Positions 1-8,636 of a stretch of DNA of 64,000 nt are shown piece by piece (within the stretch, counting starts at the first letter, position 1; the number at the start of each line of letters is the position of its first letter). A program made the translations under genes and the position numbers. The stretch lies in assembly GCF_014648775.1 (NCBI RefSeq), contig NZ_BMRT01000004.1:248001-312000 (forward strand), given 5' to 3'. The stretch comes from Streptomyces abikoensis. Its GTDB lineage: Bacteria > Actinomycetota > Actinomycetes > Streptomycetales > Streptomycetaceae. The notes beneath the pieces are model-generated. The model was not told the origin of the DNA, searched no databases, and was given only the letters and a program-made list of their open reading frames with translations.

Positions 1-2
1 GC

Positions 3-206
3 ACCACCGTCGCCCGCGTCGTCAGCGCCGAATACGCCAACACCGTCGACGGCCAGACCATCCCCCCGAAGACCTGGTCCATCCCCACCAGCAGCACCCG
101 CTACATCGGGCCCTTCCCCGTCCGGCTCTTCGGCACCACGCTGCTCCTCGACGTGGACAACGCCGAACTCAAGCTCTCCGCCTACACCCTCCCCGTCGTC
201 ACCTGA
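3..206 (+). CDS. Phage protein, C-terminal part only (partial)
   Basis: An open frame enters from the left edge and ends at TGA 204-206, giving 67 residues of the C-terminus. The segment is beta-rich and contains GPFPVRLFG followed by a run of alternating hydrophobic residues. This loosely resembles the C-terminal pattern of small phage structural proteins (a GPFP.ELF-like turn), but I do not recognise a family with certainty. It is followed by the HNH gene on the same strand. The start and most of the protein lie outside the window. Confidence 0.55.
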   Translation, partial: TTVARVVSAEYANTVDGQTIPPKTWSIPTSSTRYIGPFPVRLFGTTLLLDVDNAELKLSAYTLPVVT

Positions 207-274
207 CCCCCCGGGGGCCGACTCCTCCCCCGGGGGACCCCCACCGGGGGGCGCCTACCCGGAGGGGGACCACG

Positions 275-625
275 ATGCCCACCGCCCCGCCCAGCCGCTG
301 CAGCGAGCCCGGATGCACCGAGCTCACCACCAACGGACGATGCAAAGCCCACACCCGGCGAGCCTGGGCGAACCGGTCAGCAGCCTGGGGATCAGGCAGC
401 ACACGCAAGCACCGCCGATGGCGAGCCGACCGCCTGGCCGAAGAGCCCGAGTGCCGGCGCTGCGGAGCGACCAAGGAACTCCAGGTCGACCACATCGTCC
501 CGTTGTCCGAGGGCGGCTCACGCTGGGACCCGGCCAACGCTCAGACCCTGTGTGCCACATGCCACGAGGTCAAGAGCGCCGAGGACCGGCGCCGTCGCAC
601 CCGCGACCGCTACCTCACCACCTGA
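275..625 (+). CDS. HNH endonuclease (packaging-associated)
   Basis: 116 residues. The N-terminal half has paired cysteines (CSEPGCTEL and GRCKAH). The C-terminal half carries the HNH core: CRRCG, then LQVDHIVPLSEGG with the His of the DH pair, then the Asn of ANAQTLCATCH and the final His. The four CxxC cysteines form the structural zinc knuckle. HNH proteins encoded next to the terminase are known in HK97-type phages to take part with the terminase in cos cleavage. The position directly before both terminase genes supports that role here. The start follows GGAGGGGGACCACG, a good ribosome-binding site. Confidence 0.9.
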   Translation: MPTAPPSRCSEPGCTELTTNGRCKAHTRRAWANRSAAWGSGSTRKHRRWRADRLAEEPECRRCGATKELQVDHIVPLSEGGSRWDPANAQTLCATCHEVKSAEDRRRRTRDRYLTT

Positions 626-663
626 CCGGACACATCCGGATCCGGTCCGGACACCCATCCGGA
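626..663. repeat. Two direct repeats of a CCGGACA...ATCCGGA unit
   Basis: Immediately after the HNH stop codon, CCGGACACATCCGGA (626-640) is followed by CCGGACACCCATCCGGA (647-663). Each unit is itself partly palindromic. Together with the large inverted repeat at 686-735 they fill the only sizeable gap in the head-gene block. This is where a cos or terminase-binding site would be expected. Confidence 0.6.
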
Positions 664-685
664 GCCGGACGGGCACCCTGTCCAG

Positions 686-735
686 CCCTCTGACCTGCGA
701 AAACGTGGACCATCGCATCGTCGCAGGTCAGAGGG
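686..735. repeat. Perfect 15-bp inverted repeat upstream of small terminase gene
   Basis: CCCTCTGACCTGCGA (686-700) and its exact reverse complement (721-735) are separated by 20 bases. The hairpin lies 93 bases before the small terminase start and 60 bases after the HNH stop. It has no T-tract, so a simple terminator is unlikely. A terminase recognition or cos element, or a dimeric protein operator, is the more natural reading. Confidence 0.7.
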
Positions 736-828
736 GATAGGGGAGTCGAAATCACCAAAACGGACATCCTGGACAGCGTCGCGGTCAAGTCGGAAGACTC
801 ACGCTCAGATCGCCGATAGGGGGATGCT

Positions 829-1293
829 ATGGCCAAGGCTGCTGCCCCTGCGACCCTCCGGCTGCTGACCGGCCGGTCACCGGGCCGGGATTCCGGCGGG
901 CGGAAGGTCGCCTCCGGTCCCTCTTTTCGCCGGGTGCCGCCGACGGCGCCGGAGTGGCTGAGCGAGGAGGCGGCGGCGGAGTGGGCCCGGGTGATGCCGG
1001 AGCTGTCCCGCCTGGACCTGGTGAAGGAATCCGACCGGGCGGCGCTGGCGGCGTACTGCGAGGCCTGGGCAACGTTCGTGGAGGCGACGCGGACGGTGCA
1101 GCGCGAGGGGCTGACGATCGAGGCGCGGCAAGGGACGCTTGCCCATCCCGCTGTGGCGATCGCCCGTAACGCTGGTCGCGAGATGCGGTCGTGGGCCGCC
1201 CACTTCGGCCTGACCCCGTCGACGGAGCAGGCCCTGGCGCGAGGCGGGGGCGACGATGGCGACGAGGAGAACCCCTTCGCCGGATCCGGCTGA
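829..1293 (+). CDS. Terminase small subunit, P27 family
   Basis: 154 residues, the usual size for P27-type small terminases. It starts with a basic, flexible N-terminus, then PPTAPEWLSEEAAAEWARV, then a helical region with SDRAALAAYCEAWATF and a segment ending HPAVAIARNA, the standard order of the family. It should bind the packaging site and load the large subunit. AGGGGG lies 6 bases before the ATG. The 3' end overlaps the large terminase by 38 bases in another frame. Confidence 0.92.
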   Translation: MAKAAAPATLRLLTGRSPGRDSGGRKVASGPSFRRVPPTAPEWLSEEAAAEWARVMPELSRLDLVKESDRAALAAYCEAWATFVEATRTVQREGLTIEARQGTLAHPAVAIARNAGREMRSWAAHFGLTPSTEQALARGGGDDGDEENPFAGSG

Positions 1294-2980
1294 GCTTCTC
1301 GGCATCAGCCCCGAGGTCGCCTGGTACCTGGCCGATCGCGGGATCCCGCTGCCGGACTGCCCGCCGAAAGTACAGACCCCCTCGCCCGGGGAGGCGCCGG
1401 GCGCCGTCTTCGACCCGGCCCGCGTCGACCGGGTTCTCCAGGCCTTCCACCTGCTGCGGCACACCCAGGGCAAGTGGGCCGGCAAGCCGCTGGACCCGGA
1501 CCCGTGGCAGGTCGCGTACATCCTGGCACCGGTGTTCGGCTGGGTGCGCTGGGACGACGAGGCCGACGGGCACGTGCGGATCGTCCGCAAGCTGTACGTC
1601 GACGTCCCCCGCCGTAACGGCAAGACCACGCTCTCCGGCGGCATCGCGGTCTACCTGATGGCCGCGGACGGGGAGCCGGGCGCCCAGGTGTACGCGGCGG
1701 CGACCAACGAGAGGCAGGCCCGTTTCACGTTCGATCCGATCCGGCAGATCGCCGAGCGGGCGCCGGCGCTGAAGGGGAACGTCAAGGCGTTCACGAAGAA
1801 GATCACGCACCCGGCTTCGGGCTCGTACTTCACGGTTGTCTCCTCGGTCGCCGAGGCGATGCACGGCGCGAACGTGCACGGGGGGATCATCGACGAGCTT
1901 CACGTCCACAAGACGCCGGACCTGGTCGAGACGATCGAGACCGGTACGGGGTCGCGGCGTCAGCCGCTGGTGGTCACGATCACCACGGCGGACGACGGCA
2001 AGCAGGAGTCGATCTACGACCGCAAGCGCCAGTACGTCGAGCAGCTCGCCCGCCGTGTCCTGACCGACCCGGACACCTACGGCGTGGTGTGGGGTGCTGA
2101 CGAGGGCGATGACCCGCACAACGAGACGACATGGCGCAAGGCCAACCCGGGCTACGGGGTGAGCCCCTCGGCGGCGTACTTGCGCGGCGCCTCGGCCGAG
2201 GCCCAGCAGTCCCCGGCTGACCTGGCCAAATTCCTGCGGCTGCACCTGGGGATCCGCACGAAGCAGAGCACGCGGTTCCTTCGGTTGGAGGACTGGGACG
2301 CCAACGCCGGCCTGGTCGACGAGGAGCAGTTGAAGGGCCGGGATGCCTACGGCGGCCTCGACCTCGCCTCGACGTCCGACCTGTGCGCGCTGTGCTGGCT
2401 GTTTCCGGACGACGAGAGCGGCACCATGGATGCGGTCTGGCGGTTCTGGACGCCGGAGGCGAACCTGCCGGCGCTGGACAAGCGCACGGCCGGCGCGGCC
2501 TCCCGCTGGGTGCGGGAGGGCTTCCTGGTGGCCACGCCGGGGAACGTCGCTGACTACGACTGGATCAAGGAGCAGATCCGGCGCGACCGCGATGTCTTCA
2601 AGGTCAAGAGCATTGGCTACGACCCGTGGAACGCCTCCCAGCTCACCAACGATCTCGCCTCCGAGCGGGCGCCGTTGGTGAAGGTGCGGCAGGGGTTCGC
2701 CACGATGTCGCCGGTGCTGAAGGAGATCCAGCGCCTTGTGCGGCAGGGCACGCCGGAGATGCCGGTCCTGCGGCACGGCGGCAATCCGGTGGCCCGCTGG
2801 TGCGTCGACAACCTCGCGGTCGCGATGGACCCGGCGGGGAACGTCAAGCCCGATAAGGCGAACTCCGGCGACAAGATCGACGGTGTGTCGGCGCTGGCGA
2901 CGGCCATGGCCGAGGTCGTGGCCCGGCCGCCGAAGCGGCGCAGTAAGTACGCGGACGAGGACGAGATCATGGTCGTTTAG
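1256..2980 (+). CDS. Terminase large subunit
   Basis: 574 residues. The ATPase domain has a Walker A-like loop (VPRRNGKTTL, Lys at about 123) and a Walker B motif (GGIIDELH, Asp213-Glu214). The C-terminal nuclease domain shows the acidic motif GGLDLASTSDL at about 365-375 and a late acidic patch, DKIDGVSALATA, near 540. This is the motor that cuts and pumps DNA into the prohead. The start lies inside the small terminase gene, suggesting translational coupling. It is HK97/P27-type rather than T4-type. Confidence 0.93.
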   Translation: MATRRTPSPDPAELLGISPEVAWYLADRGIPLPDCPPKVQTPSPGEAPGAVFDPARVDRVLQAFHLLRHTQGKWAGKPLDPDPWQVAYILAPVFGWVRWDDEADGHVRIVRKLYVDVPRRNGKTTLSGGIAVYLMAADGEPGAQVYAAATNERQARFTFDPIRQIAERAPALKGNVKAFTKKITHPASGSYFTVVSSVAEAMHGANVHGGIIDELHVHKTPDLVETIETGTGSRRQPLVVTITTADDGKQESIYDRKRQYVEQLARRVLTDPDTYGVVWGADEGDDPHNETTWRKANPGYGVSPSAAYLRGASAEAQQSPADLAKFLRLHLGIRTKQSTRFLRLEDWDANAGLVDEEQLKGRDAYGGLDLASTSDLCALCWLFPDDESGTMDAVWRFWTPEANLPALDKRTAGAASRWVREGFLVATPGNVADYDWIKEQIRRDRDVFKVKSIGYDPWNASQLTNDLASERAPLVKVRQGFATMSPVLKEIQRLVRQGTPEMPVLRHGGNPVARWCVDNLAVAMDPAGNVKPDKANSGDKIDGVSALATAMAEVVARPPKRRSKYADEDEIMVV

Positions 2981-3204
2981 TCGAGGCCGAACGACCCCGG
3001 CATGTACGGCTGGATCTGTACGTCGACATCGAGCGTCAGCTCAACGGACCGGCCATCGTCCGCGACATGGGCCGCCAGGATGCGCCCCGTCGTCGGAGGC
3101 TCGCCCGGAATGTTCACCGGCACCTCTTTGCCGATCTCCCCGTCGAACGCATCCGCCGCGAAGGTCGCGCCGCTAGGAGCGGGCTGCTCGTACTTCATCT
3201 TCAT
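2977..3204 (-). CDS. Small protein on the opposite strand inside the head operon
   Basis: 75 residues, read against every other late gene. Its 3' end overlaps the terminase stop by 4 bases and its start is 37 bases before the next plus-strand gene. The translation looks protein-like: MKMKYEQPAPSGATFAADAF, then a Pro/Gly turn and a beta-rich acidic end (VELTLDVDVQIQPYMPG). No coding frame covers this interval on the plus strand. I do not recognise the family. The start could be either Met1 or Met3. Confidence 0.6.
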   Translation of the reverse strand: MKMKYEQPAPSGATFAADAFDGEIGKEVPVNIPGEPPTTGRILAAHVADDGRSVELTLDVDVQIQPYMPGSFGLD

Positions 3205-3240
3205 GCCGCCACGGTAGCGGCCCGACTGAGGGAGGTTGCC

Positions 3241-3465
3241 GTGTTCGCGTGGCGCCGTACAGCGGTTCGCCGCCGGGTGGTCGTCAACCTCGCCGACAAG
3301 GCGTTCAGGGGCGTCCTGTGGGCGCAGCGGGGGCCGCTGCTGGTCTTGCGGGACGCCGAGTTGCTGGAGGCCGGCCGCGATCCGCAGAGGGTAGACGGCG
3401 AGGTCGTCGTCGAGCGCTCCCGCGTCGAGTTCACGCAGGTGCTCGCGCCCGGTGGGGGTGGGTGA
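3241..3465 (+). CDS. Small phage protein between terminase and portal
   Basis: 74 residues from a GTG preceded by GAGGGAGG. The sequence has a basic start (FAWRRTAVRRR), then a beta-rich body (VLWAQRGPLLVLRDAELLEA) and DGEVVVERSRVEFTQVL at the end. Small proteins of this type often sit between terminase and portal genes in Streptomyces phages; their function is unknown. The stop codon overlaps the portal start (TGATG), so translation is probably coupled. Confidence 0.7.
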   Translation: MFAWRRTAVRRRVVVNLADKAFRGVLWAQRGPLLVLRDAELLEAGRDPQRVDGEVVVERSRVEFTQVLAPGGGG

Positions 3466-5396
3466 TGGCGTTCGTCGTCTCCTCCGGCCAGCTCACCTTG
3501 ACCGGCGCCGGCGTCCTGCCGTCGTATGCCGTGCTGCCGATCGGTGCGAGCCCGTGGGAGTACGCGCAGATCTGGCGCTGCCAGCCCCAAGTCCGCACGG
3601 TCGTGTCGTTCCTGGCCCGGAACATCGCGCAGATCGGCATCCACGTCTTCCGCAGGGTCTCCGACACCGACCGGGAGCGCCTGGCCGGCCATCCGCTGGC
3701 TCTGCTGCTGGCCGAGCCGATGCCGCGCATGACCGCGTACCGGTTCATTGAGCGCCTGGTGTCCGACCTCGCGGTCTACGACGAGGCGTACTGGATTAAG
3801 GCTCGTGTGGGTGACCGGCTGCAGCTGCTGCCGGTGCCGCCGACGCTGATCCGGCCGCGCGGTGGCTCGTGGCTGGCGCCGGAGGATTACCAGGCGGCCA
3901 GCGGCCAGCGCTTCGCTCTCGACGAGGTCGTGCACTTCCGCGGCTACTCGCCCGAGGACCTGCGCCACGGGGCGAGTCCGGTGGAGGCGCTGCGGGCGCT
4001 GCTGCTGGAGGATCAGGAGTCCGCGAAGCAGCGGGCGGCCATGTGGCGCTCGGGCGCTCGTATGACGGGCGTTCTGACGCGGCCGGCGGAAGCGCCGGAG
4101 TGGTCGACGGAGGAGAAGCGCCGCTTCCGGGAGATGTGGCGGACCTTCGCCGCCGGCGGCGGCGCCGAGGGCGGGACGCCGATCCTCGAGGACGGGATGG
4201 CGTATACGCCGATCGCGATGTCTCCGGAGCAGGCGCAGTACATCGAGGCGCGGAAGCTGACGCGGGAGGAGGTGGCGGCGGCCTATCACATTCCGCCGCC
4301 GCTGGTCGGGATCCTGGATCACGCCACCTACTCGAACATCACCGAGCAGCACAAGATTCTTTACCAGGACACGCTCGGGCCGTGGCTGCAGATGATCCAG
4401 CAGGAGATCAAGGTCAACCTGCTCCCGGACCTCCCCGACAGCCAGGACGTCTATGTCGAGTTCAACATCGCCGAGAAGATGCGCGGGAGCTTCGAGGAGC
4501 AGGCCGCGGCGGCGTCGACGGCGACGGGTCGGCCGTGGATGACGGTCAACGAGCAGCGCGCCCGCTTCAATCTCCCGCAGATCGACGGCGGCGACAGCCT
4601 GATTACCCCGCTGAACGTGACGGAAGGCGGCTTGGCCAGCCCGCGCGACACAGCGCCGGATCCGGCGGCCGCCCCAAAAGCGTGGGGCCTGGCCCGCGCT
4701 AAGGCGGCCAGGCCTGACGAGCTGGGGACCTTCCCCGACGAGCGGGACGCGCTCACCGAGGCGCTCGCCCGGTGGACGCGGCGGCAGGCCGGCAAGCTTC
4801 TGGCGGCGGCCGGGGCGAAGGACGACGGTATGCCCGACCTCCTCGCCCTCTGGGCCGCTGGCCGCAAGGAGCGTCTGGCGCAGCTGGATGCCCTGTTGGC
4901 CGATCACGGCTTCCGGCTGGCTCAGGTCGGCGCGTGGGAGGTGCTCGGCGCGTGGAATGCGGAGGCTGAGGGCTGGTCGGCGGACGTGATGCTCGCCTGG
5001 GTCCTCGCCGCGGCCGAGACGCACGCCGCGCAGCACGAGGAGGCCGGCCGTAAGGCGGTCGCCGCGGTGGCCGAGGAGGGCGGTGAGCAGTGGCGGGAGC
5101 ATCTGGTCGCGGCCGCTGGCGCCTGGGAGGGCGTGAGCCGGATCCGGTCGGCCACCGCCGCGACCGAGCTGCGGTCCTTCGGCGGGCATGACGCCGCCGG
5201 CGTCTCCGGTCTCAAACAGAAGACCTGGCGCACCGGCGGGAAGAACCCGCGTCCCTCGCACCGGGCGCAGGACGGGGAGAGCGTCGGCCTGGACGACGTG
5301 TTCAGCAACGGCCTGCGCTGGCCCGGTGATGGCCATGGCAAGGCGAAAGAGACCTCCAACTGCAACTGCACGCTTGACTACGCGAGGGGAGACTGA
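3465..5396 (+). CDS. Portal protein with C-terminal MuF-like extension
   Basis: 643 residues, well above the 400-450 typical of an HK97-type portal. Residues 1 to about 440 are portal: SPWEYAQIWRCQPQVRTVVS, HPLALLLAEPMPRMTAYRF, and VAAAYHIPPPLVGI with DHATYSNITEQHK. The extra C-terminal 200 residues end in a Mu F-like pattern: PRPSHRAQDGE, then FSNGLRWPGDG and SNCNCTLDY. The fusion would put the minor head protein on the portal. The start is the ATG overlapping the preceding stop; an upstream in-frame GTG at 3249 is less likely because it overlaps the 74-residue gene. Confidence 0.9.
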   Translation: MAFVVSSGQLTLTGAGVLPSYAVLPIGASPWEYAQIWRCQPQVRTVVSFLARNIAQIGIHVFRRVSDTDRERLAGHPLALLLAEPMPRMTAYRFIERLVSDLAVYDEAYWIKARVGDRLQLLPVPPTLIRPRGGSWLAPEDYQAASGQRFALDEVVHFRGYSPEDLRHGASPVEALRALLLEDQESAKQRAAMWRSGARMTGVLTRPAEAPEWSTEEKRRFREMWRTFAAGGGAEGGTPILEDGMAYTPIAMSPEQAQYIEARKLTREEVAAAYHIPPPLVGILDHATYSNITEQHKILYQDTLGPWLQMIQQEIKVNLLPDLPDSQDVYVEFNIAEKMRGSFEEQAAAASTATGRPWMTVNEQRARFNLPQIDGGDSLITPLNVTEGGLASPRDTAPDPAAAPKAWGLARAKAARPDELGTFPDERDALTEALARWTRRQAGKLLAAAGAKDDGMPDLLALWAAGRKERLAQLDALLADHGFRLAQVGAWEVLGAWNAEAEGWSADVMLAWVLAAAETHAAQHEEAGRKAVAAVAEEGGEQWREHLVAAAGAWEGVSRIRSATAATELRSFGGHDAAGVSGLKQKTWRTGGKNPRPSHRAQDGESVGLDDVFSNGLRWPGDGHGKAKETSNCNCTLDYARGD

Positions 5397-5398
5397 AA

Positions 5399-6256
5399 GT
5401 GCCGCACACGAAGGACTGCCCCGCGCGGGTCAAGGCGGCTGGTGAGGCGGACGGGCTCGGCGCCGGGGAGTTCACCGCCCTGGTATCGGTCTTCGGCAAC
5501 GAGGACAGCGTGGGGGATGTCGTCATGCCGGGCGCGTTCGCCGATGACCTCGCCCGCTGGAAGGCCGCTGGCGACCCGATCCCCGTGATCTGGTCCCACG
5601 ACTGGGCCGACCCGTTCTCGCACATCGGGTCGGTGACCGATGCGAAGGAGACCGCGGCCGGGCTGGTCGTGACCGGGCAGCTCGACCTCGACAACCCCAA
5701 GGCCGCCCAGGTATTCCGCCTGATGAAGGGCCGCAGGGTCACCCAGTTCAGCTTCGCCTACGACATCCAGGACGCCGGATGGGGCGAGCGCGACGGCGGC
5801 CCGGTGTACGAGCTGCGCCAGCTGAAGCTGCACGAGGTCGGCCCCACCCTCGTCGGCGCGAACCAAGAGACGGAACTGATCAGTGCGAAGGCGCGCAGCC
5901 TGGCCGAAGGGTTCAAGGCAGGCCGCGTGCTGTCGCAGAAGAACTTCGACTCCCTGACCTCGGCCTACGAGGCCATCGGCGAGGTGCTGGCCAGCGCCCA
6001 GCCGGAGAAGTCCCAGCCCGAGGTGTCCGGCCGTCCGGCTCCCGCGGCGGCTGACGGCATCACGCCCTCCGCCCAGCCCGCCGGGAACCTGCCCGCCCAG
6101 GACACCGCCATCCCGCCCACCAGCACGACCGTGGATGAGACCACGCCGAGCCCCCGCGAAGCGTCCGTCGACGCCGCCAAGGCCGGTGCCGCCGCTTCCC
6201 GTCTGCGCGCCCGCCTGGACCTCGACCTCCTCGAGGCCGGCCTGACCACAGATTGA
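5399..6256 (+). CDS. Prohead protease, HK97 gp4 family (S78)
   Basis: 285 residues. The family core occupies residues 15-175: VSVFGNEDSVGDVVMPGAF, then WSHDW with His67, then QFSFAYDI with Ser118. This His-Ser spacing matches HK97 protease (His65/Ser114). The protease removes the scaffold arm of the capsid protein and itself during maturation. The C-terminal 100 residues are Pro/Ala-rich and poorly conserved, possibly a scaffold-like tail. The GTG start is 2 bases after the portal stop. Confidence 0.93.
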   Translation: MPHTKDCPARVKAAGEADGLGAGEFTALVSVFGNEDSVGDVVMPGAFADDLARWKAAGDPIPVIWSHDWADPFSHIGSVTDAKETAAGLVVTGQLDLDNPKAAQVFRLMKGRRVTQFSFAYDIQDAGWGERDGGPVYELRQLKLHEVGPTLVGANQETELISAKARSLAEGFKAGRVLSQKNFDSLTSAYEAIGEVLASAQPEKSQPEVSGRPAPAAADGITPSAQPAGNLPAQDTAIPPTSTTVDETTPSPREASVDAAKAGAAASRLRARLDLDLLEAGLTTD

Positions 6257-6262
6257 GGAGCC

Positions 6263-7546
6263 ATGCCCGTCAAGACTGACGAGCTGACCGACCAGCTCAA
6301 GCACCACCTCGAGGCGGCCCGCGCCATCGCCGCGCAGGCCGAGGACCAGGACCGCGACTTCACCGACGACGAACGCGGCCAGATCAACGAGCACATGGCC
6401 AAGGCCAAGGAAGCCAAGGCCGCCCTGGAGAAGGCGCGCGCTGACGGCGCGCTGCGGCAGGCCATCGCCGACCTCGGCGAGGGCATCGCCATGGCCGAGC
6501 CGTCCGGCGAGAAGCGCACCCCCTCCGGCCTGATCGTCCCCGACGGTGCCAAGACCCTCGGCGAGCACTTCACCGCCTCGCCCGAGTACAAGGCACTCCT
6601 GGAGACGGCCCCGAACGGGACCTTCGGCAAGGACCACCGCGTCCAGTCCCGCCCGGTCGGCTACAAGACCCTGATCACCGGCGCCTCGGACACCTCCGCC
6701 GGCGCGCTGGTGATGGATGACCGGCGCGGCCTGGTGGTCGGCGCGGACGCTTTCCAGCGCCCGCTCGTCCTGCGTGACGTCGTCACCGCGGGTACGACGA
6801 CCAGCGACACCATCGAGTACGTGCGGATGACCGGCGCCACCAACGCCGCCGCCCCTGTCGCTGAGGCCACCGCCACTTCCGGCTCCTCTGGCACGAAGCC
6901 GGAGTCGGCCATGACCTGGGCGAAGGTCACCACGCCGGTGCGCACGATCGCGCACTGGCTGCCGCTGACCAAGCGGGCCCTGTCGGATGCCGCCCAGGTC
7001 CGCACGATCATCGACTCCTACCTCCGCTACGGCCTGGAGGAGGAGCTCGAGGACCAGATGATCGCCGGTGACGGCACCGGCGAGAACTTCACCGGGCTGG
7101 CGAACACGAGCGGTGTGCAGGCGCCGACGTTCACCACGGAGACGAACCTGACCCGGCTGCGCCGCGGTAAGACGCTGGTGAAGACCGTGGGCCGGTCGGT
7201 GGCCAATGCCTACGTGATGCACCCGAACGACGTCGAGGGCCTGGATCTGCTCACCGACAACGAAGCGCGTTTCTACTTCGGCGGCCCGGCCGGGACGATC
7301 GGCGGCAACACGCCGCTGTGGAACCTGCCGATCGTGGAATCCGAGGCCGTACCGGCCGGCACCGCCTACATCGGCGACTGGCGCAAGGCGATCCTGTGGG
7401 ACCGCGAGCAGGCATCGGTCACCATGACCGACTCCCACAGCGACTTCTTTATCCGCAACATGGTCGCGATCCTCGCCGAGATGCGCGCCGCGTTCGGGAT
7501 CATCCAGCCGAATGCCTTCGCCAAGATCTCGCTCGCGGCCTGGTGA
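6263..7546 (+). CDS. Major capsid protein, HK97 fold
   Basis: 427 residues. Residues 1-95 are a charged helical delta/scaffold arm (AQAEDQDRDFTDDERGQINE). The mature capsid domain follows with GALVMDDRRGLVVG, the E-loop region around 180-210, LPLTKRALSDA, the P-domain segment EEELEDQMIAGDGTGENFTG, and IGDWRKAILWDREQ near the end. It directly follows the protease, as in HK97. The delta arm is the expected protease substrate. Confidence 0.95.
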   Translation: MPVKTDELTDQLKHHLEAARAIAAQAEDQDRDFTDDERGQINEHMAKAKEAKAALEKARADGALRQAIADLGEGIAMAEPSGEKRTPSGLIVPDGAKTLGEHFTASPEYKALLETAPNGTFGKDHRVQSRPVGYKTLITGASDTSAGALVMDDRRGLVVGADAFQRPLVLRDVVTAGTTTSDTIEYVRMTGATNAAAPVAEATATSGSSGTKPESAMTWAKVTTPVRTIAHWLPLTKRALSDAAQVRTIIDSYLRYGLEEELEDQMIAGDGTGENFTGLANTSGVQAPTFTTETNLTRLRRGKTLVKTVGRSVANAYVMHPNDVEGLDLLTDNEARFYFGGPAGTIGGNTPLWNLPIVESEAVPAGTAYIGDWRKAILWDREQASVTMTDSHSDFFIRNMVAILAEMRAAFGIIQPNAFAKISLAAW

Positions 7547-7555
7547 GGGGCGGTC

Positions 7556-7771
7556 ATGGGATACGCGAACACAGGGAAGGGCAAGGCCCGGGAGGCCAAG
7601 CAGGCGGCCACCGTGGCCGCTCTGACGGTCTCCGTCGGCACGGCGGACGGAACGGTCGCCGACGTCGGCGCGGCTTTCAGCCAGGCCACGCTGAACAACA
7701 ACTTCCGCGACCTGGCCGACAAGGTCAACGAGGTCGTGGCGGCGCTCAAGGCCGCCGGTCTCATGGCGTAG
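7556..7771 (+). CDS. Small head-associated protein
   Basis: 71 residues. A basic N-terminus is followed by a conserved-looking block: ALTVSVGTADGTVADVGAAF and NNNFRDLADKVNEVVAALKA. The block NNNFxDLADKVNxVxxAL recurs in small actinophage and phi29 head-fibre-type proteins. A role on the capsid surface is an inference. It starts 9 bases after the capsid stop. Confidence 0.7.
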   Translation: MGYANTGKGKAREAKQAATVAALTVSVGTADGTVADVGAAFSQATLNNNFRDLADKVNEVVAALKAAGLMA

Positions 7772-7864
7772 CGGCGCCATGCCCATCACCTCACGGCCGT
7801 TGGCCGGCCGGTGCCCAACAGGCGGGCGCCAGCCGGTCGCGGCCCAGACACCAGGGAGGCGGCC

Positions 7865-8095
7865 GTGAATCGAGGGCTGCGCACGTACAAGGTGCGGGTT
7901 AACGGCGGCCACGAGGCAGAGCTTCAGCTCACCGAGGACGACGCCCAGGCCCTCGGCGCCACGCTCGTACAGGACACCGTCCCGCCCCCGCGCGTGGCAG
8001 CCCCTGATGGGGACGCGGCGGAGCACAAGGCGCGCACAGCCGGTCGTGGGCGGAGCCGGGCGCCGCGCGTGAAGGATGACGGCGGTGGCCACTGA
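7865..8095 (+). CDS. Small head-region protein, unknown
   Basis: 76 residues from GTG 7865, chosen because GGGAGG lies 7 bases upstream. The first 35 residues form a compact beta-type unit (TYKVRVNGGHEAELQLTEDD, then AQALGATLV). The rest is Pro/Arg-rich and disordered. Proteins of this type commonly sit between capsid and connector genes. It overlaps the connector gene by 20 bases. Confidence 0.65.
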   Translation: MNRGLRTYKVRVNGGHEAELQLTEDDAQALGATLVQDTVPPPRVAAPDGDAAEHKARTAGRGRSRAPRVKDDGGGH

Positions 8096-8636
8096 CCTGC
8101 TGGCCGATCCGGCCGAACTCGCGGTGTGGCTCGGCCGGCCCGCCGACGACCCGAAGCTCCTGGCCGCCCTTCAGGCCGCAACGCGTCGCTTTCGGGGCGC
8201 CGTCGGCCACCCGGTGACCATCGTGGCCGGGGAGACGGTACGGATGGACGGGACGGGGCGGGAGTCGCTGCTGCTGCCCGTCTGGCCGACCGTCGCCGTC
8301 GCCTCCGTCAAGCTCGACGGCGCCACGCTCGTTGAGGGCACGGACTACGCCTGGTCGCAGGCCGGCATGCTGCGGCGGCTCGGTGGGCTGTGCTGGCCGG
8401 ACCGGCTCGGCTGTCTGGAGGTCACCTACACCCACGGCTGGGCCCAGGTCCCCGACGACATCGCCGAGGTGGTCATCGATCAGGCCCGCGCGCTGTACAC
8501 CGTCACCCCGGGCGTGCAGTCCAAGGCCGTCGGCGGCCAGTCGGTGACCTTCGGCGCCCAGGCGGCGGTGGGGGTGACGGACCAGTGGACGCGGGCGGTG
8601 GACCGGCACAAGGTCCGCACGGGGAGCGAGCCGTGA
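8076..8636 (+). CDS. Head-tail connector (adaptor) protein
   Basis: 186 residues, resembling the gp6/gp15-type connectors that bind the portal after packaging. Features are DPAELAVWLGRPADDPKLLA (helical start), AATRRFRGAVGHPV, a beta-rich middle (LLLPVWPTVAVASVKLDG), CLEVTYTHGW, and a C-terminal helix (DIAEVVIDQARALY). The stop overlaps the next ATG by one base. Confidence 0.82.
   Translation: MTAVATDLLADPAELAVWLGRPADDPKLLAALQAATRRFRGAVGHPVTIVAGETVRMDGTGRESLLLPVWPTVAVASVKLDGATLVEGTDYAWSQAGMLRRLGGLCWPDRLGCLEVTYTHGWAQVPDDIAEVVIDQARALYTVTPGVQSKAVGGQSVTFGAQAAVGVTDQWTRAVDRHKVRTGSEP

Noticed and set aside
827..2776. Long open frame on the minus strand opposite the terminase genes (649 codons)
   Set aside because: A typical antisense shadow in high-GC DNA. 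The plus strand encodes clear terminase motifs there and the minus product is low-complexity Arg/Gly/Pro/Val.
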